NCBI RefSeq assembly: GCF_025564085.1
Contig: NZ_JAMGZJ010000077.1
Coordinates: 1 to 64,000 of the forward strand
Source: Silvania confinis
GTDB taxonomy: Bacteria > Pseudomonadota > Gammaproteobacteria > Enterobacterales > Enterobacteriaceae
Length of the DNA: 64,000 nucleotides
Reading direction: 5' to 3'
Part shown: positions 1 to 9,261 of the stretch, piece after piece
Numbering within the stretch: position 1 is the first letter of the stretch
How the letters are laid out: each line of letters starts with the position of its first letter
Translations under genes and position numbers: made by a program
The notes under the pieces: generated by a model
Seen by the model: the letters and a program-made list of their open reading frames with translations, nothing else
The model's database searches: none
What the model was told of the DNA's origin: nothing

Positions 1-137
1 CAGGCTATGCCCTCTCGGCGCATCCCTGCGCCTCGCCCCGGCCTTGCGGAAACGCCTCGGCGATTTTCAGCCGGACCTGGGCGCCGCTGTAAGCCATGTA
101 TTTATCTTTGATAGATTTATCGCGGGATCTTTAGGGC

Positions 138-207
138 TGCCGGGTGGCGGCTACGCCTTACCCGGCCTACAACACCGTAGGCCCGGCAAGCGTAGCGCCG
201 CCGGGCA
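138..207. repeat. Pair of inverted REP elements (BIME-like)
   Basis: Two GC-rich imperfect palindromes of REP type face each other: 138-170, starting with GCCGGGTGGCGGCTACGCC, and 177-207, reading back as its inverse. They lie downstream of the leftward MFS gene. The leftmost 130 bases carry no gene I can support; the only leftward ORF there (5-97, 30 codons) resembles nothing I know and lacks a convincing ribosome binding site. Confidence 0.75.
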
Positions 208-228
208 GTCAGACCGCAGAGGATAACC

Positions 229-1425
229 TTATTCCACTGCCTCGGGTTTAACCCGCACACCCGCAAATACCATCACCATCGCCGCCACCAGCAGTACGCC
301 GCTGGCGGTGAATACCCCGCTGGCACCGTTAAGATCGAACACCGCCCCGCCGCCTGCCGCACCGGCACCGATCGCCAGTTGAATCGAAGCGACCATCAAG
401 CCCCCTGCACTTTCGGCTTCGTCAGTGACGGTCGTTGCCAGCCACGTTGACCAGCCCACCGGCACCAGCCCAAAGGCAAAGCCCCACAAGGTGACCAGCA
501 GACCATCGACCAGCGCCAGATGACCAAAGACCACCATCAAGAGCGCGAGGATCCCCATTACCAACGGCACCAGCGCCAGGGTCAGACGCAGATTGCGCGC
601 CAGCAGATGTCCGGCAATCGAGGTACCCACAAAGTTTGCCACGCCAAAGCCCAGCAAAATCAGCGACACCGTCTCGACGTTGGCCTGCCCTACTGTCTCA
701 AGGAACGGACGCAGGTAGGTAAAGAAGGCGAAGTGACCGCTGAAAATCAGGATTGTCGCCAGCAGACCGCCCATCATCCCCGGACGGCGCAACACCCGTA
801 CCAGCGTGCGCAGACTGCCGCTGTTCTCAGGGCGCATCGACGGTAAAACCCGCAGCTGCCACAGCAGCGCCAGCAGGCTGGGGATCACGCAGAGCAGAAA
901 CACGTTGCGCCAGCCGATCAGACTGCCGAGATAGCTCCCCAGCGGGGCCGCCACTACGGTAGCAATCGATACCCCGGAGAAGATGATCGCCAGCGCTTTT
1001 GGCACGTCGCTGGCGGGCACTAACCGCATGGCGGTGGCGGTGGACATCGCCCAGAAACCGCCAATCGCCACGCCCAACAGCAAACGGCCCATCAGCAGCA
1101 CGTGCAGCGACGGCGCGAAGGCCACCATCAGGCTGGAGATGACCTGCAACACCGAGAAGAACATCAGTACCCAGCGGCGGTCGATACTTTTGGTGGCGGA
1201 GGTGATCAGCAGGCCGGTGACCAGCGCCACCAGCGCGGTCGCGGTGACCGATTGCCCGGCGACACCCTCACTGACGCCGAGGCTTTCGGCCATGGGCGTC
1301 AGCAGGCTGGCAGGTAAAAACTCGGCGATGATCAGGCCGAACACCCCCAACCCCAGCGACCAGACCGCGCGCCAGGCGGGGATTATTGGGGCGCTGGCCT
1401 CGTTTGCGCTGATGGATGAATTCAT
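229..1425 (-). CDS. NepI-like MFS drug/nucleoside efflux transporter
   Basis: A 398-residue inner-membrane protein of the major facilitator superfamily, DHA1 branch, with about twelve hydrophobic segments. Its closest remembered relative is E. coli NepI, a purine ribonucleoside exporter: shared stretches include EFLPASLLTPMA near residue 35, SEGVAGQSVT, GGFWAMS and VPVGWSTW. Similarity is that of a paralog, so the substrate is uncertain. The start is supported by GGAGAG upstream of the ATG. It is divergent from an AraC-type regulator 115 bp away, the usual arrangement for a regulator controlling a neighbouring exporter. Both genes lie outside the K-12-like backbone that begins at treA. Confidence 0.8.
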   Translation of the reverse strand: MNSSISANEASAPIIPAWRAVWSLGLGVFGLIIAEFLPASLLTPMAESLGVSEGVAGQSVTATALVALVTGLLITSATKSIDRRWVLMFFSVLQVISSLMVAFAPSLHVLLMGRLLLGVAIGGFWAMSTATAMRLVPASDVPKALAIIFSGVSIATVVAAPLGSYLGSLIGWRNVFLLCVIPSLLALLWQLRVLPSMRPENSGSLRTLVRVLRRPGMMGGLLATILIFSGHFAFFTYLRPFLETVGQANVETVSLILLGFGVANFVGTSIAGHLLARNLRLTLALVPLVMGILALLMVVFGHLALVDGLLVTLWGFAFGLVPVGWSTWLATTVTDEAESAGGLMVASIQLAIGAGAAGGGAVFDLNGASGVFTASGVLLVAAMVMVFAGVRVKPEAVE

Positions 1426-1540
1426 CTGTTACTCTCCGGTTATTAATATGTGACGTATGTCGCAAATCATAGGAAGTTCCCCGCAGACGATCTATGACAT
1501 ATAATCTTCAATTATTGATTAATCGTCCGGGAATCCAGAA

Positions 1541-2497
1541 ATGTCTCTCCAGCCACCTGATATGATCAGCGAATTACTGCGCGGCATGCGCCTGTCGGGC
1601 GTCCGATACCGACGGATTGAAGCCAGCGCGCCGTTTGGCGTGGCCTTTGGTTTTGCCCCCGGTAAAGCGCAGTTTCACTTTGTCAGCCGCGGCCCGGCGG
1701 TTCTGCGCATGCGAAGCGGGGCACGCTTTGCGCTCAACAGCGGCGATGCGCTGTTTATCCCCAACGGCGATCCCCATGACCTGCTCTCGGACGACGATAC
1801 GACGGTCATACCGGTAACCGAGTTTCCCAGCGAGCCGATCTGCAGCACGGTGTGCGATATTCACTGTGAGCCCTGCCCGGACAGCGACAACGTGGTGATA
1901 TTCAGCGGATGTATGGATTTCGAGCTGGGCGGGATGCAGCCGCTGATCAAAGCGATGCCGGAAGTGATGATGGTCAGCCGACTGATGTCGACCTGGCCGG
2001 AGATCCACCCGCTGCTCGCCGCCATGGAGCGGGAGTCAATGGCGCGCCAGGTCGGTTTTGCCGGGATCCTCGCCCGACTTGCCGACGTGGTGGCGGCGCT
2101 GATCGTGCGCGGCTGGGTCGAGGCGGGCTGTGGCAAAGCCACCGGCTGGGTACAGGTACTGCGCGACCCGCGCCTGAGCCGGGCGATTTACGCCATGCAT
2201 CAGCAACCGGGGGTCAACTGGAGCGTGGGGGAGCTGGCAAAAGAGGCCGGTACTTCGCGGTCGGTGTTTGCCGAGCGCTTTCTGTCGGCCACCGGCACCA
2301 CTCCGGCGAAGTACCTCAGCGAGCTGCGGATGCGGCTGGCGATCCAGTACATCAATCAAGAGAATCAGCCAATCGAAACCGTGGCCCTGCGCCTCGGTTA
2401 CGGCTCGCTGGCGGCCTTTAGCCGGGCATTTAAGCGGATTGTCGGCCAGTCGCCGGGCGCGCTGCGTGAAGCCAGTCAGATCCCGCAGGAGATCTGA
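1541..2497 (+). CDS. AraC-family regulator with N-terminal cupin
   Basis: A 318-residue transcription factor. Residues ~10-190 fit the cupin_6 ligand-binding domain found in many exporter-linked AraC regulators (GDALFIPNGDPHDL near residue 70). The last ~100 residues form the double helix-turn-helix AraC domain: the first helix pair is around WSVGELAKEAGTSRSVF, and the second around PIETVALRLGYGSLAAFSRA. It is divergent from the NepI-like exporter and probably controls it; the 115-bp gap would hold the operator. It ends only 11 bp from the convergent porin gene. The ligand is unknown. Confidence 0.85.
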   Translation: MSLQPPDMISELLRGMRLSGVRYRRIEASAPFGVAFGFAPGKAQFHFVSRGPAVLRMRSGARFALNSGDALFIPNGDPHDLLSDDDTTVIPVTEFPSEPICSTVCDIHCEPCPDSDNVVIFSGCMDFELGGMQPLIKAMPEVMMVSRLMSTWPEIHPLLAAMERESMARQVGFAGILARLADVVAALIVRGWVEAGCGKATGWVQVLRDPRLSRAIYAMHQQPGVNWSVGELAKEAGTSRSVFAERFLSATGTTPAKYLSELRMRLAIQYINQENQPIETVALRLGYGSLAAFSRAFKRIVGQSPGALREASQIPQEI

Positions 2498-2508
2498 CCG
2501 GCATTCGG

Positions 2509-3873
2509 TCAGAAGTAATATTTAAAGCGGACGCGGCCCCCGTAGCGGGCATCGGTGTCGTTGCTGCCGTCCGTCGGATGCGCTTCAACCCAGGAAGCGT
2601 AAGCCCCGAGGTAGATATTGAAGTTTTTCATCTTCATGACGTTGGGGATCAGGTACGACGCATGCAGGGTGTGGATGTCGTACTCGCCCGGATCGGTTAT
2701 CCAGCAGTCGCCGTCGCAGTCGTCATTCAGCCCGGCGGTATTGAATTTATCGACCTCGTTGTGCGCGTAGATATAGCCAAGCTCAAGGTTTTTCCACAGG
2801 CCGTTGAACCCGGCGCTGAAGTCGGTTTCGTCGCTGGCATCGAGATACGCCGTGTTGAGGTTCAGCACCATGCCGTTATCCGGATCGTTTTTTTGCCCGT
2901 TCCAGGTCATTGTCAGGCCGTAGCCGGTACGATCGGACTGATCGATCCACTGACCTGCGGCATCGCGGTAGCCGTAAGCGTTATTGACCAGGTTGCTCTC
3001 CATCGCCAGTGCGCTGGAGAAACGTCCGCTTGACCAGGCGATAACCGGGCGTACGTAGGCCACGTTTTTGTCGTTATCGAGCGTCATGCCGTGATACTGC
3101 TTATCGACGAACAGCGAACTGCCGTTTTCCAGCAGGGTGTTGACCTCGAAATACCAATTATCGAGGGTTTTACTCAGCAGGAAGTTGCCGCCGCTGTCGC
3201 TACGCCCGCGCCCTTCTTTCATCATGTAGATGTAGCCGTAACCGTCGCTGTAGAGATCGTTGGCGGTGTTGCCGGAGTATTCAACAAAGGTATCCTGGTT
3301 GAGCGGGAACATGTCGTAGGCTTCGAAACGCCCGACTTTGATTTTCCAGTCGTTCTCCTGGCCGAAGAAAAAGGCCGCATCATCGAGGTTCATTTTGCCG
3401 GTTAAATCCGCCAGCGGCTGTACCGAGAACCCGGCAAACTGCCCGTTGTCCATTCGCCGGTAGCCGTCAAAACCCAGCAGCAGACGGCCATTGATATCCC
3501 AGCGCTCGTTATTTGACGGGGCCCAGTCCTTGTTGGCGCTGGTTTTCATCGAGGTCAAACTGCCGCTGCGGCTGGCGGCGTCCATGTTGAATTCCACGTC
3601 GCCGTAGAAGCGGATATCGCCGTAGCCAGAGAGCGTCAGCTTTGGTGCCAGGGTGGTGGCCGGTTCGACCGACTCCACGCTCACCGCGTTTGGCCGCTGT
3701 ATCTGCTGTAAATCGGCAATTTGCGCTTCGGCCTTTGCCGCCCGTGCCTCGGCGTTGGCCAACCGGGCTTCAAGCTGGGCAAATTTCTCATCCACACTGA
3801 CCGTCGGCGTGGCGGCCAGTAGCGAGGCCGGAAAACAGGCGCTGACCAGCAGCGCAAGGGTATTCATTCGCAT
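2509..3873 (-). CDS. LamB/ScrY-type outer-membrane sugar porin
   Basis: A 454-residue maltoporin-superfamily protein. The chosen start gives a signal peptide MRMNTLALLVSACFPASLLA, with a GGGATGGA element upstream; a longer reading frame begins at 3927. After cleavage comes an alanine-rich heptad stretch (KFAQLEARLANAEARAAKAE) like the periplasmic coiled coil of ScrY, then KLTLSGYGDIRFYG opening the barrel. It ends VRFKYYF, with the terminal phenylalanine typical of outer-membrane barrels. It lies 40 bp downstream of the GPH symporter gene, so the two form an outer/inner membrane uptake pair. The substrate is probably a glycoside or oligosaccharide but cannot be read from the sequence. Confidence 0.85.
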   Translation of the reverse strand: MRMNTLALLVSACFPASLLAATPTVSVDEKFAQLEARLANAEARAAKAEAQIADLQQIQRPNAVSVESVEPATTLAPKLTLSGYGDIRFYGDVEFNMDAASRSGSLTSMKTSANKDWAPSNNERWDINGRLLLGFDGYRRMDNGQFAGFSVQPLADLTGKMNLDDAAFFFGQENDWKIKVGRFEAYDMFPLNQDTFVEYSGNTANDLYSDGYGYIYMMKEGRGRSDSGGNFLLSKTLDNWYFEVNTLLENGSSLFVDKQYHGMTLDNDKNVAYVRPVIAWSSGRFSSALAMESNLVNNAYGYRDAAGQWIDQSDRTGYGLTMTWNGQKNDPDNGMVLNLNTAYLDASDETDFSAGFNGLWKNLELGYIYAHNEVDKFNTAGLNDDCDGDCWITDPGEYDIHTLHASYLIPNVMKMKNFNIYLGAYASWVEAHPTDGSNDTDARYGGRVRFKYYF

Positions 3874-3913
3874 AGATTCCATCCCATTTATTATCATTGG
3901 TTTCAGTAAATAC

Positions 3914-5272
3914 TTACGAGTTTGCAAATTTCCCGTTGTTTAAATCGCCCACCACGTTATTCATCGCCTGTTCATCCAGGTGGTAGAATTTAATCGCAAT
4001 GGCGGTGAGCAGATAAAACAGCGACGGGATAAGGGTAAATAGCCAGACAACGCCCTGCACCGCCTGCGCGGATTGCTCGACCGCGCCAGATTGATATTCA
4101 AACCCGGCCAGCACCCAGCCGAGAATAGCGCCGCCCACTGCGACCCCTAATTTAATGACGAAGATATTAGCCGCGACGTTCATGCCGGTAATACGGCGCT
4201 GGGTTTTCCATTCGCCATAATTATTGGCATCGGTGATCATTGACCATTGCAGAGCACCATTTCCGCCTTGCACCAGCTGGATCAGGAAATGGGCCGCCAG
4301 CGGGATCAGCCAGTACTGCACCGGCAGCCAGAAGCAGACGATCCCCAGCCCGGCGTTCAGCAGGTTTATCCAGAACGAGACTTTGATTTTACAAAAGCGG
4401 GTGCCCAGCGGCTGGGCCAGCACCGAGCCGAACATCGAGGCGATCATCCCGCCGAGCATAAACAGCGAGATGATATCGGTTCCCTGCTTGAGGACGGTGT
4501 TGACGTAATAGACCACCGCCCCGCCGCGGATCACCACCGCCACCAGCATCGTAAAGTTGTAAATCGAGAGAATGCGCCACTGCTCGTTGCGAAACAGGAT
4601 CTTAACGTCCCGCATGATGTTCAGGTTCTCCTCTTTGATCGGCTGAACGCGCTCTGTGGTGGTGAGGAAGCAGGCCACGAACATCAGGCAGCCAATCACG
4701 CCAAAAATCGCCATCGCCACCTGAATGCCGGTGGCGCGATCCTGCGGAAACAGGTAGTCCGCCAGCGGCAGAATGCAGGCGGTACCGAGCGCGCCGCCGA
4801 GCGGGGTGATGGCAAAACGCCAGGATTGCAGGGAGAGATTTTCACGCGGGTCGGAGGTAAGCGCCGCCCCCAGCGAGCAGTAAGGGATATTGATGGCGGT
4901 GTACATCAGGGTCATAAAGATATAGGCCGCGACGGCATACACCACTTTGCCGCTGTCGGAAAACGACGGGATTGAGTAGACCAGCACGCAACTGACGGCG
5001 AACGGCACGCAGATGGCCAGCAGCCACGGGCGGAAGCGTCCCCAGCGCGTGGCGGTGGCATCGGCAATTGCGCCCATAATCGGGTCGGTAATGGCATCCA
5101 GCAGTCTCACCAGCAAAAACATGGTGCCCATTACTGCCGGCGGCAGCCCGTAAATATCCGTATAAAAATAGGCGAGGATCGCCACTGAGGAGTCAAATAC
5201 GATATGGCTGGCGGCATCGCCGAGGCTGTATCCTATTTTCTCTTTTACCGTTAATTTTGCTGTTGTCGACAT
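3914..5272 (-). CDS. GPH-family sugar:cation symporter (MelB/YicJ type)
   Basis: A 452-residue inner-membrane protein with about twelve membrane segments. The glycoside-pentoside-hexuronide family is marked by KIGYSLGDAASHIVFDS at the N-terminus, the DAITDPIMGAIAD segment with its cation-binding aspartates (~residues 55-65), and RWGRFRPW just after. It resembles the YicJ/YihP subgroup more than MelB. It is followed after 40 bp by the porin gene, an obvious operon. No glycosidase or kinase is in the operon, so the imported sugar must be broken down by enzymes encoded elsewhere. Trehalase sits next door but is transcribed divergently and acts in the periplasm. Confidence 0.88.
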   Translation of the reverse strand: MSTTAKLTVKEKIGYSLGDAASHIVFDSSVAILAYFYTDIYGLPPAVMGTMFLLVRLLDAITDPIMGAIADATATRWGRFRPWLLAICVPFAVSCVLVYSIPSFSDSGKVVYAVAAYIFMTLMYTAINIPYCSLGAALTSDPRENLSLQSWRFAITPLGGALGTACILPLADYLFPQDRATGIQVAMAIFGVIGCLMFVACFLTTTERVQPIKEENLNIMRDVKILFRNEQWRILSIYNFTMLVAVVIRGGAVVYYVNTVLKQGTDIISLFMLGGMIASMFGSVLAQPLGTRFCKIKVSFWINLLNAGLGIVCFWLPVQYWLIPLAAHFLIQLVQGGNGALQWSMITDANNYGEWKTQRRITGMNVAANIFVIKLGVAVGGAILGWVLAGFEYQSGAVEQSAQAVQGVVWLFTLIPSLFYLLTAIAIKFYHLDEQAMNNVVGDLNNGKFANS

Positions 5273-5607
5273 CTACCTTCTCTCCCTGTTATTTTTCAGC
5301 CTGCTTTATTTGTGCAGCGACATAATTCCCACAGGCACAGACAATGAATCCATTATGTTTTCTCGCTAAGAAATTATGTTTTTTGCTTTATGTGATCCAC
5401 GCAATTGATAGCTATTTATCACAGCAATGAGTTGTGGTTATTCATATATTTAACTGTGCTCGTCAGGGCCTAATAAGCGCAGCGGTAATTAATCTGGATT
5501 TACGCAAAATGTCGCATTCAACACGCGAACTGGCGGAGTTTCGTCTAAGGTTTTCAGGAGATTGATGTCAGCGGTCACGCTGATCATTGAATATAAGGAG
5601 AATAACC
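5273..5607. other. Divergent promoter region, symporter/treA
   Basis: This 335-bp gap carries no gene. It is AT-rich in the middle and must hold the promoters for the leftward symporter-porin operon and the rightward treA. A possible CRP half-site, TGTGA, lies at 5391-5395, but the partner half is poor, so I do not call a full site. Confidence 0.5.
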
Positions 5608-7293
5608 ATGACGAATCCTCACCTGCACCCTACACTGCGGCTGGCGATTGGCGGTATGCTGCTTGGCGTTACTGCGTTCAGCTATGCGGATGACCCGGCC
5701 AACGGCCAGACGCAGCCGCCGGATATCCTGTTGGGTTCGCTGTTTAATGATGTGCAGCGCGCCAAACTGTTCCCCGATCAGAAGACCTTCGCCGATGCGG
5801 TGCCGAAAAACGATCCGCAGACAATCCTCGCCGATTACCAGATGCAGCGTAAACAGACCGGCTTTGACCTGAAGCACTTTGTTGACACCAACTTTACCCT
5901 GCCGGGCGAAGGCGATAAGTACGTTCCCCCTGCCGGACAGAGCCTGCGCGCGCACATCGACGGCCTGTGGCCGGTGTTGACCCGCACCACCTCCAGCGCC
6001 GGAAAGTGGGACTCACTGCTGCCGCTGCCTAAACCTTACGTGGTGCCGGGTGGGCGTTTTCGCGAGATCTATTACTGGGACAGCTACTTCACCATGCTGG
6101 GGCTGGCCGAGAGCGGGCACTGGGACAAAATCAGCGATATGGTGGACAACTTTGCCCACGAGCTGGACGCCTGGGGCCATATCCCTAACGGCAACCGCAG
6201 CTACTACCTGAGTCGCTCCCAGCCGCCGTTCTTCTCGTTGATGGTTGAACTGCTGGCAACCCACGACCGCGACGCGCTGAAAAAATACCGCCCGCAGATG
6301 GAAAAAGAGCACGCTTACTGGATGGAAGGCGTTGATGCGCTCCAGCCTGGCCAGGCGAACAAGCGGGTGGTGAAACTGGACGATGGGGCGATCCTCAACC
6401 GCTACTGGGACGATCGCGACACCCCGCGCCCGGAGTCGTGGATGGATGACATCACCACCGCCCAAAACAGCCCGGATCGCCCGGCTGCGGAGATCTACCG
6501 CGATCTGCGCTCCGCCGCAGCCTCTGGCTGGGACTTTAGCTCACGCTGGATGGACGATCCGAAAAAGCTGGGCACCATCCGCACCACCAGCATCGTGCCG
6601 GTGGATCTGAATGCCCTGATGTTCAAAATGGAAAAACTGCTGGCGAAGGCCAGTCAGGATGCAGGCGACAGCGCGGCGGCCAGCCGCTATGAGACGCAGG
6701 CCACCAAGCGTCAGCAAGCGATGGAAAGCCATCTGTGGAATGACAAGGAAGGCTGGTACGCCGATTACGATCTGAAAACCAAACAGGTGCGCAGTCAGCT
6801 GACTGCCGCGGCGCTGTTCCCGCTGTATGTGCATGCGGCAGCGCAGGATCGTGCCGATAAAGTGGCAACGGCCACCGCCGCACAACTGCTGAAACCGGGC
6901 GGGATCGCCACCACCAACGTTAACAGCGGGCAGCAGTGGGATGCGCCGAACGGCTGGGCACCGCTGCAGTGGGTCGCCGCAGAAGGGTTACAAAACTATG
7001 GCCATAAGAAAGTGGCGATGAACGTGACCTGGCGGTTCCTGACCAACGTGCAGCACACCTACGACCGCGAGCAGAAGCTGGTGGAGAAATATGATGTCTC
7101 CAGCACCGGCACGGGCGGCGGCGGAGGTGAATATCCGCTGCAGGATGGCTTTGGCTGGACCAACGGGGTGACGCTGAAGATGCTGGATATGATTTGTGCC
7201 AGGGAGAAGCCGTGCGACAAAGTACCGGCGACGCAGCCGGCGGCCAACGATGAACCCGCCGCCGCGCCAACACAGAAAAGCGTTGGGCAATAA
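5608..7293 (+). CDS. treA: Periplasmic trehalase
   Basis: TreA (561 residues) hydrolyses trehalose to two glucose molecules in the periplasm, letting cells use trehalose at high osmolarity. The ATG at 5608 follows AAGGAG and opens a signal peptide ending SYA-DDP (~residue 28). Glycoside hydrolase family 37 signatures are both present: [15 protein letters not shown] (~155) and [11 protein letters not shown] (~445). The C-terminal ~30 residues are alanine- and proline-rich. A TTG at 5587 would extend the frame without a ribosome site and is rejected. The gene is divergent from the sugar symporter and ends at a bidirectional terminator shared with the YmgE-type gene. Confidence 0.95.
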   Translation: MTNPHLHPTLRLAIGGMLLGVTAFSYADDPANGQTQPPDILLGSLFNDVQRAKLFPDQKTFADAVPKNDPQTILADYQMQRKQTGFDLKHFVDTNFTLPGEGDKYVPPAGQSLRAHIDGLWPVLTRTTSSAGKWDSLLPLPKPYVVPGGRFREIYYWDSYFTMLGLAESGHWDKISDMVDNFAHELDAWGHIPNGNRSYYLSRSQPPFFSLMVELLATHDRDALKKYRPQMEKEHAYWMEGVDALQPGQANKRVVKLDDGAILNRYWDDRDTPRPESWMDDITTAQNSPDRPAAEIYRDLRSAAASGWDFSSRWMDDPKKLGTIRTTSIVPVDLNALMFKMEKLLAKASQDAGDSAAASRYETQATKRQQAMESHLWNDKEGWYADYDLKTKQVRSQLTAAALFPLYVHAAAQDRADKVATATAAQLLKPGGIATTNVNSGQQWDAPNGWAPLQWVAAEGLQNYGHKKVAMNVTWRFLTNVQHTYDREQKLVEKYDVSSTGTGGGGGEYPLQDGFGWTNGVTLKMLDMICAREKPCDKVPATQPAANDEPAAAPTQKSVGQ

Positions 7294-7306
7294 GTTATAA
7301 AAGCGA

Positions 7307-7338
7307 AAAAAAACGGCTCTTTTACAAGAGCCGTTTTC
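7307..7338. terminator. Bidirectional terminator treA / ymgE-like
   Basis: The hairpin AAAACGGCTC, loop, GAGCCGTTTT has an A-run before and T-run after, so it can stop transcription from both strands between two convergent genes. Confidence 0.85.
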
Positions 7339-7342
7339 ACGT

Positions 7343-7597
7343 TTATGCGCGTCGCACCAGCCTGTAAATAGCAAGCACCACAATGGCACCGACCACGGCG
7401 ACCAGAAAACTGTGCAGGTTAAATCCGGATACATTGCCGCCGACGCCAAACATCGTTGCCAGCCAACCGCCGACAACTGCGCCTACGACCCCAAGGATAC
7501 AGGTCACAATAAAGCCGCCGCCGTCGCGTCCCGGCATGATGAATTTCGCGATAACACCAGCAATAAGACCAAATACAATCCAGGCGATGATACCCAT
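7343..7597 (-). CDS. ymgE: YmgE/YeaQ-family (GlsB-like) small membrane protein
   Basis: An 84-residue protein with three hydrophobic helices and many glycines (GIIAWIVFGLIAGVIAKF at the start; PGRDGGGF loop near residue 25). It belongs to the transglycosylase-associated family (E. coli YmgE, YeaQ), whose members are stress-induced inner-membrane proteins without a settled function. The ATG at 7597 has AAGAGGG about 8 bases upstream; a longer frame to 7636 has no such support. In K-12 ymgE also lies between treA and ycgR, which supports the symbol. Confidence 0.8.
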   Translation of the reverse strand: MGIIAWIVFGLIAGVIAKFIMPGRDGGGFIVTCILGVVGAVVGGWLATMFGVGGNVSGFNLHSFLVAVVGAIVVLAIYRLVRRA

Positions 7598-7702
7598 AGC
7601 GATGCCCTCTTGCAGAGTTAAGCTTGCGCGGAACACCGGTCCGCACAGGTAATATCAGTATAGGCAATGGTTGGAAAATCATAAAAAAATCGCGGATTTG
7701 TA

Positions 7703-7729
7703 TTAAGTTCTGCCGAAGGCTGCCGATAA
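7703..7729 (+). promoter_or_regulatory. Sigma-28 (FliA) flagellar promoter of ycgR
   Basis: The sequence reads TTAAGTTC, exactly 11 bases, then a perfect GCCGATAA. This is the class-3 flagellar promoter layout (TAAAGTTT-N11-GCCGATAA). It sits 39 bp before the ycgR start and matches the known FliA dependence of E. coli ycgR. Confidence 0.88.
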
Positions 7730-7768
7730 CTCAACCACAGTTTGTCCAACATCGAGGAGCCCTGGGGC

Positions 7769-8500
7769 GTGAGTAATTACAGTGAGCAGTTCCTGAAAAC
7801 TAATCCGCTGGCTGTATTAGGTGTATTACGCGATCTGCAAAAACATGATGTGCCTGTCCGTATCAACTGGGCAGGGAACCAGTTCATCAGTAAGATCCTC
7901 GACGCCACCCCGGAACGGCTGGTGATGGATCTTGGCAGCCAGGAGTACGAAAACCGCGCCGTACTGCGCGCAGAGAATATTTCTGTGACCGCCGATACGC
8001 AGGGTGCCAAAGTGGAGTTCGAGCTGCCCCGACTGGAACAGGGAAATTATCAGTCGCTGCCCGCGTTTATTACCCCGCTACCGACAACGGTGTGGTGTAT
8101 TCAACGACGTGAATATTTCCGCATCAGCGCCCCGCTGCATCCGGCCTACTTCTGTAAGGCTAAAATGCCCGATAAGAGCGTGATCCGTTTTCGCCTCCAC
8201 GACCTGTCGCTGGGTGGGATGGGCGCGCTGATGGATACCGCGAAGCCAGAAGCGCTGGTGGAGGGGATGCGGTTCTCGCAAATTGAACTGGATATGGGCG
8301 GCTGGGGTCGCTTCTTCTTTGATGCCCAGCTAATGACGGTCAGCGAACGCAAGGTGGTGGACAGCAAAAACGAAACCATCACCACCCCGCGACTGAGCTT
8401 CCGTTTTCTGAATATCGGCCCGGGACCGGAGCGCGAACTGCAGCGCATTATCTACTCGCTGGAGCGCGAAGCGCGGGAACGTGCAAACAAAGTCCGTTAA
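7769..8500 (+). CDS. ycgR: Flagellar brake protein YcgR (PilZ, c-di-GMP receptor)
   Basis: YcgR (243 residues) binds cyclic di-GMP and then acts on the flagellar motor to slow swimming. The N-terminal YcgR_N domain (~1-110) is followed by a PilZ domain with the two ligand motifs: RREYFR (~112-117) and DLSLGGMG (~145-152). The GTG start is chosen because the protein then begins VSNYSEQFLK..NPLAVLG like E. coli YcgR (244 residues); an upstream TTG at 7742 has no support. It is transcribed from a flagellar class-3 promoter and ends in a hairpin shared with emtA. Confidence 0.95.
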   Translation: MSNYSEQFLKTNPLAVLGVLRDLQKHDVPVRINWAGNQFISKILDATPERLVMDLGSQEYENRAVLRAENISVTADTQGAKVEFELPRLEQGNYQSLPAFITPLPTTVWCIQRREYFRISAPLHPAYFCKAKMPDKSVIRFRLHDLSLGGMGALMDTAKPEALVEGMRFSQIELDMGGWGRFFFDAQLMTVSERKVVDSKNETITTPRLSFRFLNIGPGPERELQRIIYSLEREARERANKVR

Positions 8501-8505
8501 ATGCT

Positions 8506-8530
8506 GAGGGGCAGCGTTGCGCTGCCCCTC
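8506..8530. terminator. Hairpin between convergent ycgR and emtA
   Basis: An 11-bp perfect stem (GAGGGGCAGCG / CGCTGCCCCTC) with a 3-base loop. It lacks a long T-run, so it may act as a transcript-end stabiliser as much as an intrinsic terminator. Confidence 0.6.
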
Positions 8531-8536
8531 GGTCAG

Positions 8537-9148
8537 TTACATGGCGTCCATCGCCTTCTGCACTTTCCAGATATAGCGCGGTGCCTGCGGGGACGGATGG
8601 TTGTTCACCACATGGTCAAAGAACTCGTCTTTATCCATGTCGTTGATCTCGCCTATCGCCTTTTTGCGATCGGACGAGAAGGTCCTTAGCAGTGCCCCTG
8701 CCCCGTTCACGTACGACACCACCAGCGCATATTGCATCACCTCCGGGTCGTCGATCCCTTTCAGAATGCCATGCTCCAGAATGCTCAGGTAGGCGGTGCC
8801 CATCGAGATATTACGTTCCGGGTTTTTCAGCTCGCTGGTGGAGGGTTGCCCGCTCCAGCCCATATGGCGATACACTTCCAGCCCGGCGGTAGAAGCTTTT
8901 AACTGCATCAGGCCGACGGCGTTTGATTTGCTGACCAGAGTCGGGTTGCCACCGGACTCAACGGCAATTATGGCGGTAACCAGACGCGGACTGACGCCCC
9001 AGGCTTCTCCGGCTTTTTCGCTGATCGGCATCCACTGCATCGCCCGCTTAACGGGAACTTCCGGGTTCCATTCCGGTTTTTTATAATCCTGCTTTGAACT
9101 GCAGCCTGCCAGCAGCACAATCAAAAAAGCAAACCATCTCAATTTCAC
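8537..9148 (-). CDS. emtA: Endo-type membrane-bound lytic transglycosylase A
   Basis: EmtA/MltE (203 residues) is an outer-membrane lipoprotein that cuts glycan strands of peptidoglycan internally. The lipobox LLAG-C lies near residue 16, so the mature protein starts at cysteine. The SLT fold shows the catalytic glutamate in [11 protein letters not shown] (~residue 64), then GLMQLKAST and the [14 protein letters not shown] segment. The GTG start follows AAGGATAG and matches the E. coli N-terminus [18 protein letters not shown]; a seven-codon longer frame is less likely. It is divergent from ldcA, also a peptidoglycan gene. Confidence 0.93.
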   Translation of the reverse strand: MKLRWFAFLIVLLAGCSSKQDYKKPEWNPEVPVKRAMQWMPISEKAGEAWGVSPRLVTAIIAVESGGNPTLVSKSNAVGLMQLKASTAGLEVYRHMGWSGQPSTSELKNPERNISMGTAYLSILEHGILKGIDDPEVMQYALVVSYVNGAGALLRTFSSDRKKAIGEINDMDKDEFFDHVVNNHPSPQAPRYIWKVQKAMDAM

Positions 9149-9261
9149 GTCATCTATCCTTATGGCCAATCATCGCTGTCACTCTATCCTCCGCTTGATG
9201 AAGGACGCGCTCAGGCGGCATGATATATACATTTGGTTTTATAAGTCAGCAAGGAAATGCC

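Noticed and set aside
5-97. A 30-codon leftward ORF (MAYSGAQVRLKIAEAF...) at the left edge
   Set aside because: No ribosome binding site, no family resemblance, and the second half is a GC-rich hairpin-like repeat; not reported as a gene.
5391-5406. TGTGA near the symporter promoter considered as a CRP site
   Set aside because: The second half-site (CAATT-like) does not match TCACA, so only a half-site is present.
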